A stretch of DNA of 64,000 nucleotides from positions 186,001 to 250,000 of the forward strand of contig NZ_VEGH01000005.1 in assembly GCF_007679345.1 (NCBI RefSeq), in the 5' to 3' direction. The first letter of the stretch is position 1. Each line of letters opens with the position of its first letter. This document shows, in pieces, positions 1 to 9,045 of the stretch. A program made the position numbers and the translations under genes. The notes under the pieces are model-generated. The model had not been told where the DNA came from, did not search any database, and saw nothing but the letters and a program-made list of their open reading frames with translations. This stretch comes from Cellulosimicrobium cellulans (GTDB lineage Bacteria > Actinomycetota > Actinomycetes > Actinomycetales > Cellulomonadaceae).

Positions 1-1094
1 GGCCGCTGCTCGGCGGCGTGCTGGTGGACCTGACGGGCTGGCAGGGGCTGTTCTGGATCGACGCGGGGGTCGGCGTCGTCTGCATGGTCCTCACCTACCT
101 CACCGTCGCCGAGTCGAAGGACCCGAACCGGTCGCGCACCATCGACTACCTCGGCACGGTCCTGGTCGCGCTGACCCTGGCCGCCCTGATCCTCGGCGTG
201 AGCAAGAGCGGCGACTGGGGCTGGCTGTCGGCCGCGACGATCGGCTGCCTGGTGGTCAGCGTCGTCGCCGGCTGGCTGTTCGTGGTCGTGGAGAAGCGGG
301 TCGCGGTGCCGCTGCTGGACCTGGCGCTGTTGCGCAACCGGATCCTGGTCGGGGCGACGCTCGCCATCCTCATCGGCGCGGGCACGATCAACGGCCTGAT
401 GTACCTGCTGAGCCTCTACTTCCAGGACCCCGCCGCGCTGGGGTTCTCGTCCCTGCAGGCCGGGCTCGCGACGCTGCCGGCGACCGTCGGCCTCGTGGTC
501 GTGGCGCCGCTGGTGCCGCGGATGACCAAGCGGGTCGGCGGCCGGCAGGTCATCGGCGTCGGCTTCCTGCTGACCACGGCCGGGTTCGTGGTCGTCGGGT
601 TCGTGCAGGCCGGTTGGGGGTACGGGGCGTTCCTGCTGCCGCTGATCGCGATCGCGGTCGGGATGGGCCTGTCGAACGGGCCGTCGTCCTCCGCCGCGAC
701 CGCGGTCGTGCCCGAGGAGCAGGTCGGCGCGGCCTCCGGCGTCTCGAACATGGCCCGGTACGTCGGTGCGGCGGTCGCGACCGCCATCGCGGCCACCGTG
801 TACGCGTCGGTGGGCGCGGACCGGGCCGCGGCAGGCGCCTCGCCGTCCGACGCGCTGTCCTCCGGGCTGGCCGCGGCGGCCTGGGTGATGGCCGTGCTGA
901 GCGCCCTCGGCATCCTGCTCGCGGTGGTCGCGATCCGGCGGCACCGCGCGGCGCAGGGCACGGTGCAGGACTCGGCCGCGGCCGCCGCGGCGCACCTGAT
1001 CACCATCCCGACCTCCGCCGCGGGGGCGGTGTCGCGGACGGCGGCCGGCCCCGCGGACCGCCCCGCACCCACCACCCCGGGAGAGCCCTCGTGA
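1..1094 (+). CDS. MFS drug-exporter-type transporter (DHA2-like), C-terminal part, cut by the window edge
   Basis: The reading frame is open from base 3 and starts outside the window. The visible 360-odd residues form about eight hydrophobic membrane spans. They open with a PLLGGVLVDLTGWQGLFWID-like stretch, which is typical of the 14-span drug:H+ antiporter family just after its GPLLGG motif. The last 50 residues are a low-complexity Ala/Pro tail predicted to lie in the cytoplasm. The stop codon overlaps the GTG start of the next gene (GTGA), so exporter and peptidase are translationally coupled. Export of a drug or a small peptide-like metabolite is the family role; the substrate cannot be read from the sequence. 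Confidence 0.85.
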   Translation, partial: PLLGGVLVDLTGWQGLFWIDAGVGVVCMVLTYLTVAESKDPNRSRTIDYLGTVLVALTLAALILGVSKSGDWGWLSAATIGCLVVSVVAGWLFVVVEKRVAVPLLDLALLRNRILVGATLAILIGAGTINGLMYLLSLYFQDPAALGFSSLQAGLATLPATVGLVVVAPLVPRMTKRVGGRQVIGVGFLLTTAGFVVVGFVQAGWGYGAFLLPLIAIAVGMGLSNGPSSSAATAVVPEEQVGAASGVSNMARYVGAAVATAIAATVYASVGADRAAAGASPSDALSSGLAAAAWVMAVLSALGILLAVVAIRRHRAAQGTVQDSAAAAAAHLITIPTSAAGAVSRTAAGPADRPAPTTPGEPS

Positions 1095-2218
1095 CCGCCA
1101 CCGCCATCGCCCCGTTCACCCGCGACGACTACGCCGCCCGCATGGCGTGGGTCGTCGCGGACGCCGGTGCCGCCGGGCTCGACGGGGTGCTCGTCACCCC
1201 CGGCCCCGACCTCGTGTGGCTCACCGGGTACCAGCCGACGGCGATCACGGAGCGGCTGACCCTGCTGGCGCTCACCGCCGACCGCGAGCCCACGCTGGTC
1301 GTGCCGCGGCTCGAGCGCCCCGACGCCGAGGGCGCGGCGGGGACGGCGGCGACGGCGGTCGTCGACTGGGTGGACGGCGCCGACCCGTACGCCGCGGCGG
1401 GCGCCGTGCTCCGCGACGGCGCCCGGTACGCCGTGTCCGACAGCGCGTGGGCCCTGCACCTGCTCGGGCTCCAGGCGGCGCTGCCCGGCACCGGGTTCCA
1501 CGCCGTCACCGACCGGCTGCCGATGCTGCGCGCCGTGAAGGACCCCGACGAGCTCGCGCGCCTCGCCGCGGCCGGGGCCGCCGCCGACGCGACGTACGAG
1601 CAGGTCCTGCACGTGCCGTTCGCCGGCCGCCGGGAGACCGACGTCGCCGCCGACCTCGCCGACCTGCTCCGCGAGCACGGCCACGAGCAGGTCGACTTCA
1701 CCGTGGTCGGCTCGGGACCCAACGGGGCGAACCCGCACCACGAGGCCGGCGAACGGGTCATCGAGGACGGCGACTGCGTGGTGCTCGACTTCGGCGGGCT
1801 GCTGGCGGGGTACGGCTCGGACACCAGCCGGACGGTGAGCGTCGGCGAGCCGGGCGCCGAGGTGCGCGAGGTGCACGAGGTGGTGCGGCGCGCGCAGCAG
1901 GCCGGGGTCGACGCGGTGCGGCCGGGCGTCGCCTGCCAGGACGTCGACCGGGCCGCGCGGGCCGTGATCGCGGACGCCGGGTACGGGGAGCGGTTCATCC
2001 ACCGCACCGGGCACGGCATCGGCGTGACCACGCACGAGCCGCCGTACGTCGTCGAGGGCGAGGAGCTGCCGCTGGTGCCGGGGATGTGCTTCTCGGTCGA
2101 GCCCGGGGTGTACCTGCCGGGGCGGTTCGGGGTGCGGATCGAGGACATCGTGACCGTCACCGCGGACGGGGTGCGGCGGCTGAACACCACCTCGCGCGAG
2201 CTGCGGGTCGTGGGGTGA
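1091..2218 (+). CDS. M24 family Xaa-Pro peptidase (prolidase / aminopeptidase P-like)
   Basis: Encodes 375 residues, the usual length for a two-domain M24 peptidase that removes the residue before proline in small peptides. Residues 1-140 are a creatinase-like N-terminal domain and 150-375 the pita-bread catalytic domain. All five metal ligands are visible: Asp233 (VLDFGG), Asp244 (SDTSRT), His308 (TGHGIG), Glu337 (SVEPG) and Glu351 (RIEDIV). His216 and His217 precede the catalytic core. The GTG start at 1091 was chosen because it gives a 4-nt GTGA overlap with the MFS stop and a normal N-terminus. No signal peptide is seen, so it is cytoplasmic. It is followed by another peptidase, suggesting intracellular dipeptide breakdown. 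Confidence 0.9.
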   Translation: MTATAIAPFTRDDYAARMAWVVADAGAAGLDGVLVTPGPDLVWLTGYQPTAITERLTLLALTADREPTLVVPRLERPDAEGAAGTAATAVVDWVDGADPYAAAGAVLRDGARYAVSDSAWALHLLGLQAALPGTGFHAVTDRLPMLRAVKDPDELARLAAAGAAADATYEQVLHVPFAGRRETDVAADLADLLREHGHEQVDFTVVGSGPNGANPHHEAGERVIEDGDCVVLDFGGLLAGYGSDTSRTVSVGEPGAEVREVHEVVRRAQQAGVDAVRPGVACQDVDRAARAVIADAGYGERFIHRTGHGIGVTTHEPPYVVEGEELPLVPGMCFSVEPGVYLPGRFGVRIEDIVTVTADGVRRLNTTSRELRVVG

Positions 2219-2267
2219 GCGCGGGGCCGGTCCCGGCGTCGCGCGCGGAGCACGGGAGGAGCACGTC

Positions 2268-3611
2268 GTGGACCTGAGCGAGCGGGTGGCGGAGCAGATG
2301 CCGCGCGTCCGGACGGAGCTGGCCGAGCTGGTGGCGATCCCGTCGGTCGCCGACCCCCGGCAGTTCCCGCCCGAGGCGTGCGCGCAGGCGGCGGCGTGGG
2401 TGGCCGACGCGTTCCGGGAGGTCGGGTTCGCCGACGTCGCGCTGCACCGCACCGCCGACGGCAGCGACGCGGTCGTCGGCTCGCGACCCGCCGCGGACCC
2501 CGGCGCGCCCACCGTGCTGCTGTATGCCCACTACGACGTGCAGCCGCCGCTGGACGACGCGGCCTGGCGGACGCCGCCGTTCACCCTGACCGAGGTCGAC
2601 GGGCGCTGGTACGGCCGCGGCGCCGCCGACTGCAAGGGCAACATCCTCATGCACCTGGCGGCGCTGCGGGCACTCGGCGACGACGTGCCGGTCAATCTGC
2701 GGCTCGTCGTCGAGGGGTCCGAGGAGCAGGGCACCGGCGGGCTCGAGGACTTCGTGCCCCGGAACGCCGACCTGCTGCGGGCCGACGCGGTGCTGGTCTG
2801 CGACACCGGGAACGCCGCCGTCGGGGTGCCCGCGGTGACCGTCAGCCTGCGCGGCATGGTGAACGTGGTGGTGCGGGTCGACGCCCTGCACACCGAGCTG
2901 CACTCCGGGATGTTCGGCGGCCCGGCCCCGGACGCGCTCGCCGCGCTCGTCACGGTGCTGGCGTCGCTGCGGTCCGCCGACGGCGACACGACGGTGCGCG
3001 GGCTCGACCACACCCAGACCTGGGACGGCGCGCCGTACGACCCGGACACGTTCCGCGCCGACGCGCAGGTGCGCCCCGGGGAGGCGCTGCTCGGGTCCGG
3101 GACCGTGTCCGACATGCTCTGGGCCCGGCCGGCGCTGACCGTGCTCGGCATCGACTGCCCGCCCGTCGTCGGGTCCACGGCCGCGATCGTGCCGCGGGCC
3201 GCCGCCCGGCTGAACCTGCGCATCCCGCCGGGCACCGCCCCCACCGACGCGCTGGCGGCGCTCACGGCGCACGTCACCGAGGCGGCGCCGTGGGGGGTCG
3301 CGGTGTCGGTGGACGTCGAGGCGACCGGGTCGCCGTTCCGGGCCGCCACCGACGGGCCGGCCTACGACGCCATGCGGTCGGCGATGCGCGAGGCGTTCGG
3401 GCGGGACATGGTGCTGCTCGGGCAGGGCGGGTCGATCCCGCTGTGCACGGTGTTCGCGTCGACGTACCCGGACGCGGAGATCCTGCTGCTCGGGGTCGAG
3501 GAGCCGCAGGCGCTGATCCACGCGCCGAACGAGAGCGTCGACCCGCGCGAGATCGAGCGGCTGGCGACGGCGGAGGCGCTGTTCCTGCAGCGGTACGCGG
3601 GGCGAGCCTGA
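2268..3611 (+). CDS. M20 family metallo-dipeptidase (carnosinase/DapE-like)
   Basis: Encodes 447 residues with the M20 layout: a catalytic Zn domain interrupted by a dimerisation domain at about 190-330. Visible motifs are YAHYDVQPP (His88, Asp90), GRGAADCKG (Asp121), EGSEEQGTGG (catalytic Glu152 and ligand Glu153), CDTGN (Asp179) and the C-terminal IHAPNE histidine. The GTG start at 2268 follows a clear GGGAGGA ribosome site 7-8 nt upstream. It lies 49 nt after the M24 peptidase gene on the same strand, and the two probably form one unit for dipeptide hydrolysis. There is no signal peptide. Exact substrate specificity (general dipeptides or modified peptides) cannot be told. Confidence 0.9.
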   Translation: MDLSERVAEQMPRVRTELAELVAIPSVADPRQFPPEACAQAAAWVADAFREVGFADVALHRTADGSDAVVGSRPAADPGAPTVLLYAHYDVQPPLDDAAWRTPPFTLTEVDGRWYGRGAADCKGNILMHLAALRALGDDVPVNLRLVVEGSEEQGTGGLEDFVPRNADLLRADAVLVCDTGNAAVGVPAVTVSLRGMVNVVVRVDALHTELHSGMFGGPAPDALAALVTVLASLRSADGDTTVRGLDHTQTWDGAPYDPDTFRADAQVRPGEALLGSGTVSDMLWARPALTVLGIDCPPVVGSTAAIVPRAAARLNLRIPPGTAPTDALAALTAHVTEAAPWGVAVSVDVEATGSPFRAATDGPAYDAMRSAMREAFGRDMVLLGQGGSIPLCTVFASTYPDAEILLLGVEEPQALIHAPNESVDPREIERLATAEALFLQRYAGRA

Positions 3612-3770
3612 GACCGAGGTCCCTGGCGGTCGCCGGTTGCGTCCGATAGGGGGAACGCCCTGCTGAGGACGGCGCACGCTGCCGTACGGTGACGGCGAGC
3701 CCGCACGCCACCGCGACCCGACCGGGTCCCCCCGTGGCCTGCGACGACCCCCCGACGGGACCCGCCACGC

Positions 3771-5615
3771 ATGCGCCGCACCCTCGCCGCCCCGATCCTC
3801 GCGCTCGCCCTGGCGGCCGCACCCGTCCTGGCCGTCGCCGCCCCCGCCGCCGCCGCACCGCCGAGCGCGACGGTCGTCGTCGCCGAGCCGATGCTGGCCA
3901 TCGGCCGGACGTCCGTGGTCACGATCACCTTCTCCGAGCCGGTCACCGGGTTCGACACGGGCGACATCGTGGCCGACGGCGGCACGATCACCGACCTGGC
4001 GACGTCGGACAACATCACCTTCACCGCGCTGCTCACCCCCGCGCCCGACGTCGAGGTGCGGAACGGCGCGGTCGTGGTGGCCAACCACGGCGTCGTCGAC
4101 GGCCTCGGCGTCCCCGGGACCGGGACGAGCAGGTCGAACGCGTACTGGGTCGACACGGTGCGGCCCGTCGGGGTCGTCACGCTCGGCAGGACGAGCCTGC
4201 GCGTCGGTGACACCGCGACCGTGACCATCGCGTTCGACGAGGCGGTCACCGCGTTCACCGCCGCCGACCTCGTCGCGCAGAGCGGCACGGTCAGCGGCCT
4301 GTCGAGCAGCGACGGCGGCATCACCTGGACCGCGACGCTCACGCCCGCGGCCGGCGTGACCGCGACCGGCCAGGTCCTGACCGTCGTCAACGGCGGCGTC
4401 GCGGACCTGGCCGGCAACACCGGCGCCGGCACCAGCAGCTCCCCGCCGTACTCCGTGGACACCCAGCGGCCGACGGCGAGCATCGCGGCCAGCCCCGCGA
4501 CGGTCCGGGCCGGCGAGACCGCCACCGTCTTCGTCACGTTCTCGGAGCCGGTGTCCGCGCCGGCCGGCATCGGGCTCGCCGCGACCGGCGGCACGCTCAC
4601 CCCGGCGACCAGCGGCGACGGCGGCAGCACCTGGACCTCGACCTTCACCCCCGCCCCGGGCGTGCGGGGCACCGCCGCCCTCACGCTGGACGTGTCGGCC
4701 GTGACCGACCTGGCCGGCAACGTCGGCTCCGGGACCGTGGTCGGCCCGGTCCTCGACGTGCGCACCGTGCCGCTCACCGCGACCGTCGACGTGTCCGCCC
4801 CGCGCCTCACCACCACGACGACCGCCCGCCTCACCGTCACGTTCTCCGAGCCGGTGGCCGCGGGCGTCGCGGCGGCCCTGAGCGCCCCCGGCGCCACGCT
4901 CGGCTCGCTGGGCTCCGCCGACGGCGGCACCACCTGGACCGGCACGCTCACCGGCGCGGCCGGCACCGAGTCCGGGCCCGTCGCGGTCACCCTCGACCTC
5001 GCCGCGCTCCGCAGCACGGACGACAACGCCGGGACCGGCACGGTCTCCTCGACCGCGTACACCGTCGACACCGTGGCGCCCACGGCGACCCTCGCGCTCG
5101 CGACCGACCGGGTCACCGGCCCGACGACGCTGACGATCACGTTCTCCGAGCCGGTGACCGGCCTCGCGCTCACGGACCTGGTCGCCGACGCGGGCGTCCT
5201 GTCCGACCTGGCGACCGCCGACGGCGGCAGCACCTGGACGGCGACCTACACGCCGGACGCGGGCGCGGCGGTGGGGACGACGACCATCCGGCTCGACCTG
5301 CCCGGGGTGACCGACCTCGCGGGCAACGCGGGCGCGTCGGCGGCGCTGTCGGCACCGTTCGCGGTGGCGGCGGGCGGGGGCGGGGCCGGTGCGGGCGGGC
5401 CGGGCGCGGTGGCGCCGGGCGCGGTGGCGGCGCCTGGCGCCGGCGTGCCCGCCGCCTCCGGCGCGGGCGACCCCGCGGACGCGCCGGCCGGGGCGGCGCA
5501 GCTCGCCCGGACGGGCGCGGGCGTCACCGGGCCGCTCGCAGCCGCTGCGGCCCTGCTGCTCGCCGGCGCCGCCGCGCTCGGGCTCGGCTCGCGCCTCCGC
5601 CCCGCGCGGGCGTGA
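3771..5615 (+). CDS. Secreted Ig-like repeat protein with LARTG wall-sorting signal
   Basis: Encodes 614 residues. Residues 1-30 form a signal peptide (MRRTLAAP followed by an Ala/Leu core). Residues 32-545 hold five repeats of about 100 residues, each with a TVTFSEPV-like strand and a DGGxTWTATLTPA-like strand, matching the bacterial Ig-like Big_12/Big_13 type. A Gly/Ala/Pro linker leads to LARTG at 578-582, then a hydrophobic span and a basic tail (RLRPARA). LAxTG is the motif usually attached by class E sortases in Actinobacteria, so the protein is predicted to be covalently wall-bound. No catalytic domain is visible; an adhesin or stalk role is inferred. No strong ribosome site precedes the ATG, so the start is supported mainly by the signal peptide. 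Confidence 0.85.
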   Translation: MRRTLAAPILALALAAAPVLAVAAPAAAAPPSATVVVAEPMLAIGRTSVVTITFSEPVTGFDTGDIVADGGTITDLATSDNITFTALLTPAPDVEVRNGAVVVANHGVVDGLGVPGTGTSRSNAYWVDTVRPVGVVTLGRTSLRVGDTATVTIAFDEAVTAFTAADLVAQSGTVSGLSSSDGGITWTATLTPAAGVTATGQVLTVVNGGVADLAGNTGAGTSSSPPYSVDTQRPTASIAASPATVRAGETATVFVTFSEPVSAPAGIGLAATGGTLTPATSGDGGSTWTSTFTPAPGVRGTAALTLDVSAVTDLAGNVGSGTVVGPVLDVRTVPLTATVDVSAPRLTTTTTARLTVTFSEPVAAGVAAALSAPGATLGSLGSADGGTTWTGTLTGAAGTESGPVAVTLDLAALRSTDDNAGTGTVSSTAYTVDTVAPTATLALATDRVTGPTTLTITFSEPVTGLALTDLVADAGVLSDLATADGGSTWTATYTPDAGAAVGTTTIRLDLPGVTDLAGNAGASAALSAPFAVAAGGGGAGAGGPGAVAPGAVAAPGAGVPAASGAGDPADAPAGAAQLARTGAGVTGPLAAAAALLLAGAAALGLGSRLRPARA

Positions 5616-5667
5616 CCGGCCCGCCCGGCCCTCCTCCCTCCCCCACGGCAGACCGCCGCGAGGGCAA

Positions 5668-5714
5668 CCGACACGTCGAGCGAGTACCCAGCGGCTACTC
5701 GCTCGACGTGTCGG
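5668..5714. repeat. Family 1 intergenic palindrome, copy A
   Basis: A perfect 19-bp inverted repeat (left arm CCGACACGTCGAGCGAGTA) closes a 9-nt loop. It is flanked by GCGAGGG on the left and ATACCCCCTCGG on the right, which continue the pairing imperfectly. It lies between the convergent Ig-like protein and response regulator genes, a position suiting a bidirectional terminator, but there is no T-tract. Nearly the same arm sequence recurs at 8883-8955 and 25948-26016, and a diverged copy at 23301-23345. Confidence 0.9.
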
Positions 5715-5787
5715 ATACCCCCTCGGCGCGCGGGGCGGCGGGACGGGCCAGGGCGCACACGCGCGGGAGGGCCACCGCCGGCCGCCC

Positions 5788-6453
5788 TCAGGAGGCCGCG
5801 CCGCCCGGGTCCAGCCCTGCGCGGTCGACGATCACCGCGAGCTGCGACCGCGTCGCCACCCCGAGCTTCGCCATCGCCCGGCTGAGGTGCGCCTTGACCG
5901 TGGAACCCGACCGGAACGTCAGCTCGCCGATGGCGTCGTTCGACAGCCCCTCGGGCACGTAGGCGGCGACCTCGAGCTCGGCCTCCGTGAGCACGGCGAG
6001 CTGCCGGCGGGCTTCGTCGCGCCGGCCGCGGTCGGGGTCGCCCGCGACGTGCCGGGTCAGGCTGCCGGCCGCCGCGTGGTCCAGCGCCCCGTCCCCGGCC
6101 GCGACCCGGCGGACGGCATCGGCGATCGCGCCGGGGTCGGAGTCCTTCGCGAGGAAGCCCGCGGCCCCCGCGCGGACCGCCGCCAGGACGGTCTCGTCCG
6201 TGCCGAACGACGTCAGGGCGATGACGCCGGGCGGCTCCGGGAGCGCGCCGAGCGCGACGATCGCGTCGAGACCCGGCACCCGGGGCATGTGCAGGTCCAT
6301 CAGCACGACGTCCGGTCGGTGCGCCTGCACCGCCGGGACCACCTCGTCGCCGTCGGTCGCGTAGCCCACGACGGCGATGTCCTGCGCGCTGAGGATGCTG
6401 GTGAGCAGGGTGCGCACCAGGGCGTCGTCATCGACGACGAGGACACGGATCAC
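5788..6453 (-). CDS. NarL/LuxR-family response regulator
   Basis: Encodes 221 residues. Residues 1-120 are the receiver domain, with acidic pocket Asp8-Asp10, phospho-acceptor Asp53 (VVLMDLHMP), Thr/Ser switch in ALTSFG and Lys in FLAKD. Residues 150-210 are a LuxR-type helix-turn-helix (EGLSNDAIGELTF followed by STVKAHLSRAMAKLGV). The start ATG overlaps the stop of the upstream kinase gene (ATGA), so kinase and regulator are made together. It is expected to be phosphorylated by that kinase and to bind DNA as a dimer; target genes are unknown. The 3' end faces the Ig-like protein gene across palindrome copy A. Confidence 0.92.
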   Translation of the reverse strand: MIRVLVVDDDALVRTLLTSILSAQDIAVVGYATDGDEVVPAVQAHRPDVVLMDLHMPRVPGLDAIVALGALPEPPGVIALTSFGTDETVLAAVRAGAAGFLAKDSDPGAIADAVRRVAAGDGALDHAAAGSLTRHVAGDPDRGRRDEARRQLAVLTEAELEVAAYVPEGLSNDAIGELTFRSGSTVKAHLSRAMAKLGVATRSQLAVIVDRAGLDPGGAAS

Positions 6454-7922
6454 ATCGACGAGGGTAGGCCTTCGTCACCCCCGGCGGGGGCGGGGCCGCC
6501 ACCCGACGACCACGGCAGGTGCGCCTCGAGCACGTGCCAGCCCTGGTCGACCCGCACCTGGACGGACCCCCCGACCAGCGCAGCGCGCTCGCGCATGCCC
6601 AGGAGCCCGGAGCCGGTGCCGTCGGCGGCCGGCCGCACGCCCGGCACCAGCGGGTTCACCACCCGGACGTCCACGCCGGACGTGGCGGACGCCCGGACCG
6701 CGACCTCGACCGGCCTCCCCGGGGCGTGCTTCAGCGCGTTGGTCAGCGCCTCCTGGACGATCCGGAACGTCGCACGCGTCAGCGCGGGCGACGCGTCCCG
6801 GCCGTCGTTGACGAACACGGTGCTGGTGACCCAGCGACCCTGGCGGCGGGCGGCGTCGAGCAGCCCGGCGAGGTCGTCCAGGGTGGCGCCCGCCGCGCCG
6901 GGCGCGAGGGCGTCGTCGCCGGCGCGCAGGGTCGAGATCAGGCCGCGCATCTCGGCGATCGCCTGCTGCGCCGAGGACCGGACCTGCTGGGCCGCGGCGC
7001 GCACCTGGCCCTCGTCCGCGCCTCGCTGCACCTCGAGCGCCGAGGCCTGCAGCGAGATCAGCGAGATGTGGTGGGCGACCGTGTCGTGCACCTCCCGGGC
7101 GATCAGCTCCCGCTCCTCCTGCCGCGTCATCCGGTCGTGCAGCGTGTCCGCGCGCGCCGCCTGCGCCTCGGTGTCGGCGACGGCGCGCGCGGTCTGCGCC
7201 CGTGAGGACCGCAGCATCCCGGCGGCCACCGCGGCCCCGACGCACACCAGACCGAGCACCACCAGGGCGAGCGGGGACGCCACGAGCACCTCGCCGGTCG
7301 CCTGATCGGTGGCCGACAGGATGACGTGCTCCGGCGGTCGGGAGGCGTCTCGCCACAGCGCGACCGCCGTCGCACCCGCGACCGCCGCGGTGCACGCCCA
7401 GGCCACCCGGCGGGACGCCGCCACGAACACCCACGGGAGCGCGATCAGCGCGGTGACCGAGTCGAGAGGGAGCACCAGCGTCGCGCCGGCGCTCGCCAGC
7501 ACGATCGGGACCGCCCAGCGCCGGCGCGCGACGAGGAACCCGGCACCGGCGAGACCGACGAGCAGGGTCAGGGCGTCCAGCCCGGTCACCTCACCCGTGC
7601 CGCGCGCGTTCGAGGCGAACGCCATCGCCGCCGTGGCCGAGAACGCGGCGAGCGTGACGGCACCGACCGTCCCCGCGGACGACCACCAGGGTCGCCTCGG
7701 GCGCGGGGCGGCCGCACCGTGGGCCGGGGCCGGACGCGGCACCGGGTAGGGCGGCGGGCCGTACGTCGGGATGGTCCGGTGACCCGGAGCTGCTGGCCCG
7801 CGCACCGGGCCACCCCGGTGCCCCCCGGTCGGCGCCCGCGGCGGGGTGGCGCCGTACGGGGGCGGCCCCGGGCGCCGTCCCGGCGGCGGGGTCGCCGGAC
7901 CCGGCGCGGAGGGAGAGGACAT
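6450..7922 (-). CDS. Sensor histidine kinase, DesK/HisKA_3 type
   Basis: Encodes 490 residues. Residues 1-78 are a Pro/Gly-rich cytoplasmic leader. Residues 80-240 hold about five or six hydrophobic segments with almost no extracellular loop. A HisKA_3 dimerisation domain follows, with the phospho-acceptor His279 in REVHDTVAHH. The ATPase domain shows the N box (QEALTNALKHA, 391-401) and the G box (GSGLLGMRER). The ATG at 7922 was preferred over an in-frame upstream start because the upstream residues are Arg-rich translated spacer. Its stop overlaps the regulator start by 4 nt. The signal sensed is unknown; the compact membrane domain suggests sensing within or at the membrane. Confidence 0.92.
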   Translation of the reverse strand: MSSPSAPGPATPPPGRRPGPPPYGATPPRAPTGGHRGGPVRGPAAPGHRTIPTYGPPPYPVPRPAPAHGAAAPRPRRPWWSSAGTVGAVTLAAFSATAAMAFASNARGTGEVTGLDALTLLVGLAGAGFLVARRRWAVPIVLASAGATLVLPLDSVTALIALPWVFVAASRRVAWACTAAVAGATAVALWRDASRPPEHVILSATDQATGEVLVASPLALVVLGLVCVGAAVAAGMLRSSRAQTARAVADTEAQAARADTLHDRMTRQEERELIAREVHDTVAHHISLISLQASALEVQRGADEGQVRAAAQQVRSSAQQAIAEMRGLISTLRAGDDALAPGAAGATLDDLAGLLDAARRQGRWVTSTVFVNDGRDASPALTRATFRIVQEALTNALKHAPGRPVEVAVRASATSGVDVRVVNPLVPGVRPAADGTGSGLLGMRERAALVGGSVQVRVDQGWHVLEAHLPWSSGGGPAPAGGDEGLPSSM

Positions 7923-8112
7923 GGCGTCAGCGTACGGACGGCCGAAGCCCCTCACGTCGGCCGACCGGGCGGTCCGCGGGCGCCGAGACCTGCCCGATCG
8001 GGCACAGCGGCTCTGACCGCCCGGCCGACGACCCGAGGGCACCCCGCTCGGCAGGGTTCTGGCTCGTCAGGGCGCCACCTCCGACGCCCGCCCCGCACTC
8101 CGAGGAGCAGTC

Positions 8113-8802
8113 ATGTCGCAGGTCCCCCCGCCTCCCGCCCAGCCCTACCCCACCGCGCCGCTTCCCGGTGGCGGGCCGGTGCCGGGCCCGCCGGCCCCCG
8201 CGCCGAAGCGGTCCTGGTTCGCCCGGCACAAGGTGCTCACGACGCTCGGCGCCCTCGTCGTGCTCGTCGTGGCCGTCGGGGTCGCGGGTGGCGGGTCGGA
8301 CGACCCCGCCCCGGCCACCGCCACGCCCGCCGGCTCCACCGCCGCGGACGCGGGTGAGGCCGTCGAGCAGCCCGCGGCGGAGGCACCCGCCCCCGCCGCG
8401 GAGGCGCCGGCCGGCATCGGGACCCCGGTGCGCGACGGCACGTTCGAGTTCACCGTGACCTCGGTCGAGGCGGGGGTCACCCGTGTCGGCAGCGACCTGA
8501 TCGGGCAGGACGCGCAGGGGCAGTACGTGCTCGTGCACCTGACGGTCGCCAACATCGGGACCGAGGCCCAGTACTTCTCCGACAGCTCCCAGAAGGCCTT
8601 CGACGCCCAGGACCGCCAGTTCTCGGCCGACAGCGCCGCCGGCGTCTACCTCGACGGCAACAACACCCTGCTGAACCAGATCAACCCCGGCAACACGGTC
8701 ACCGGCACCGTGGTGTACGACGTGCCCGCGGACGCGACGCTCACCCGGCTCGAGCTGCACGACTCGCCGTTCTCGGGCGGCGTGGAGGTCGCCCTCGGCT
8801 GA
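8113..8802 (+). CDS. Membrane-anchored DUF4352 protein
   Basis: Encodes 229 residues. A Pro-rich N-terminus (1-32) is followed by a single membrane segment (about 40-57, VLTTLGALVVLVVAVGVAGG), an Ala/Pro/Thr linker and a DUF4352-type beta-sandwich at 100-229. That domain shows the family pattern of a YVLVHLTVANIGTEAQ strand followed by F/YSDSS, and ends in a GTVVYDVPADATLTRLEL strand. Such domains sit outside the membrane and have no proven activity. A good ribosome site (GAGGAG) lies 6-8 nt before the ATG. It is divergent from the kinase gene, with 190 nt between them, and palindrome copy B follows. Confidence 0.85.
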   Translation: MSQVPPPPAQPYPTAPLPGGGPVPGPPAPAPKRSWFARHKVLTTLGALVVLVVAVGVAGGGSDDPAPATATPAGSTAADAGEAVEQPAAEAPAPAAEAPAGIGTPVRDGTFEFTVTSVEAGVTRVGSDLIGQDAQGQYVLVHLTVANIGTEAQYFSDSSQKAFDAQDRQFSADSAAGVYLDGNNTLLNQINPGNTVTGTVVYDVPADATLTRLELHDSPFSGGVEVALG

Positions 8803-8882
8803 GCCGGCAGGCGGTCTCCGGCTGCGGGTGCGCGGCGCGCGGGCGTGGCCCCCTCCGGCCCGCGCCCGCGCCCGCTCGGATC

Positions 8883-8955
8883 GCCGAGCGAGCAACCGAC
8901 ACGTCGAGCGAGTAGCCCGCGGGTACTCGCTCGACGTGTCGCGTACCCGCTCGGC
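8883..8955. repeat. Family 1 intergenic palindrome, copy B
   Basis: The inner stem is a perfect 18-bp repeat (8897-8914 with 8924-8941, arm CGACACGTCGAGCGAGTA) around a 9-nt loop. The outer stem is GCCGAGCG (8883-8890) with CGCTCGGC (8948-8955). It lies between the DUF4352 and LacI genes, both on the + strand, so here it could only terminate one of them. The arm is identical to copy A over 18 nt. Confidence 0.9.
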
Positions 8956-9045
8956 ACGGGGAGCGCCGGCGGTGGACGGCCTCGCCGGAGGGCGGCGGCG
9001 AGCCCTAGAGTCCCCAGACAGCCCACACGCGCGGGAGGACCACCG

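Noticed and set aside
416..2512. A 698-residue minus-strand open frame, with similar long frames at 2157-4088, 17016-19772 and 43176-46781
   Set aside because: They are antisense to clear enzyme or transporter genes, have Arg/Pro/Gly-rich translations without domains, and lack ribosome sites. Very GC-rich coding DNA leaves such shadow frames open.
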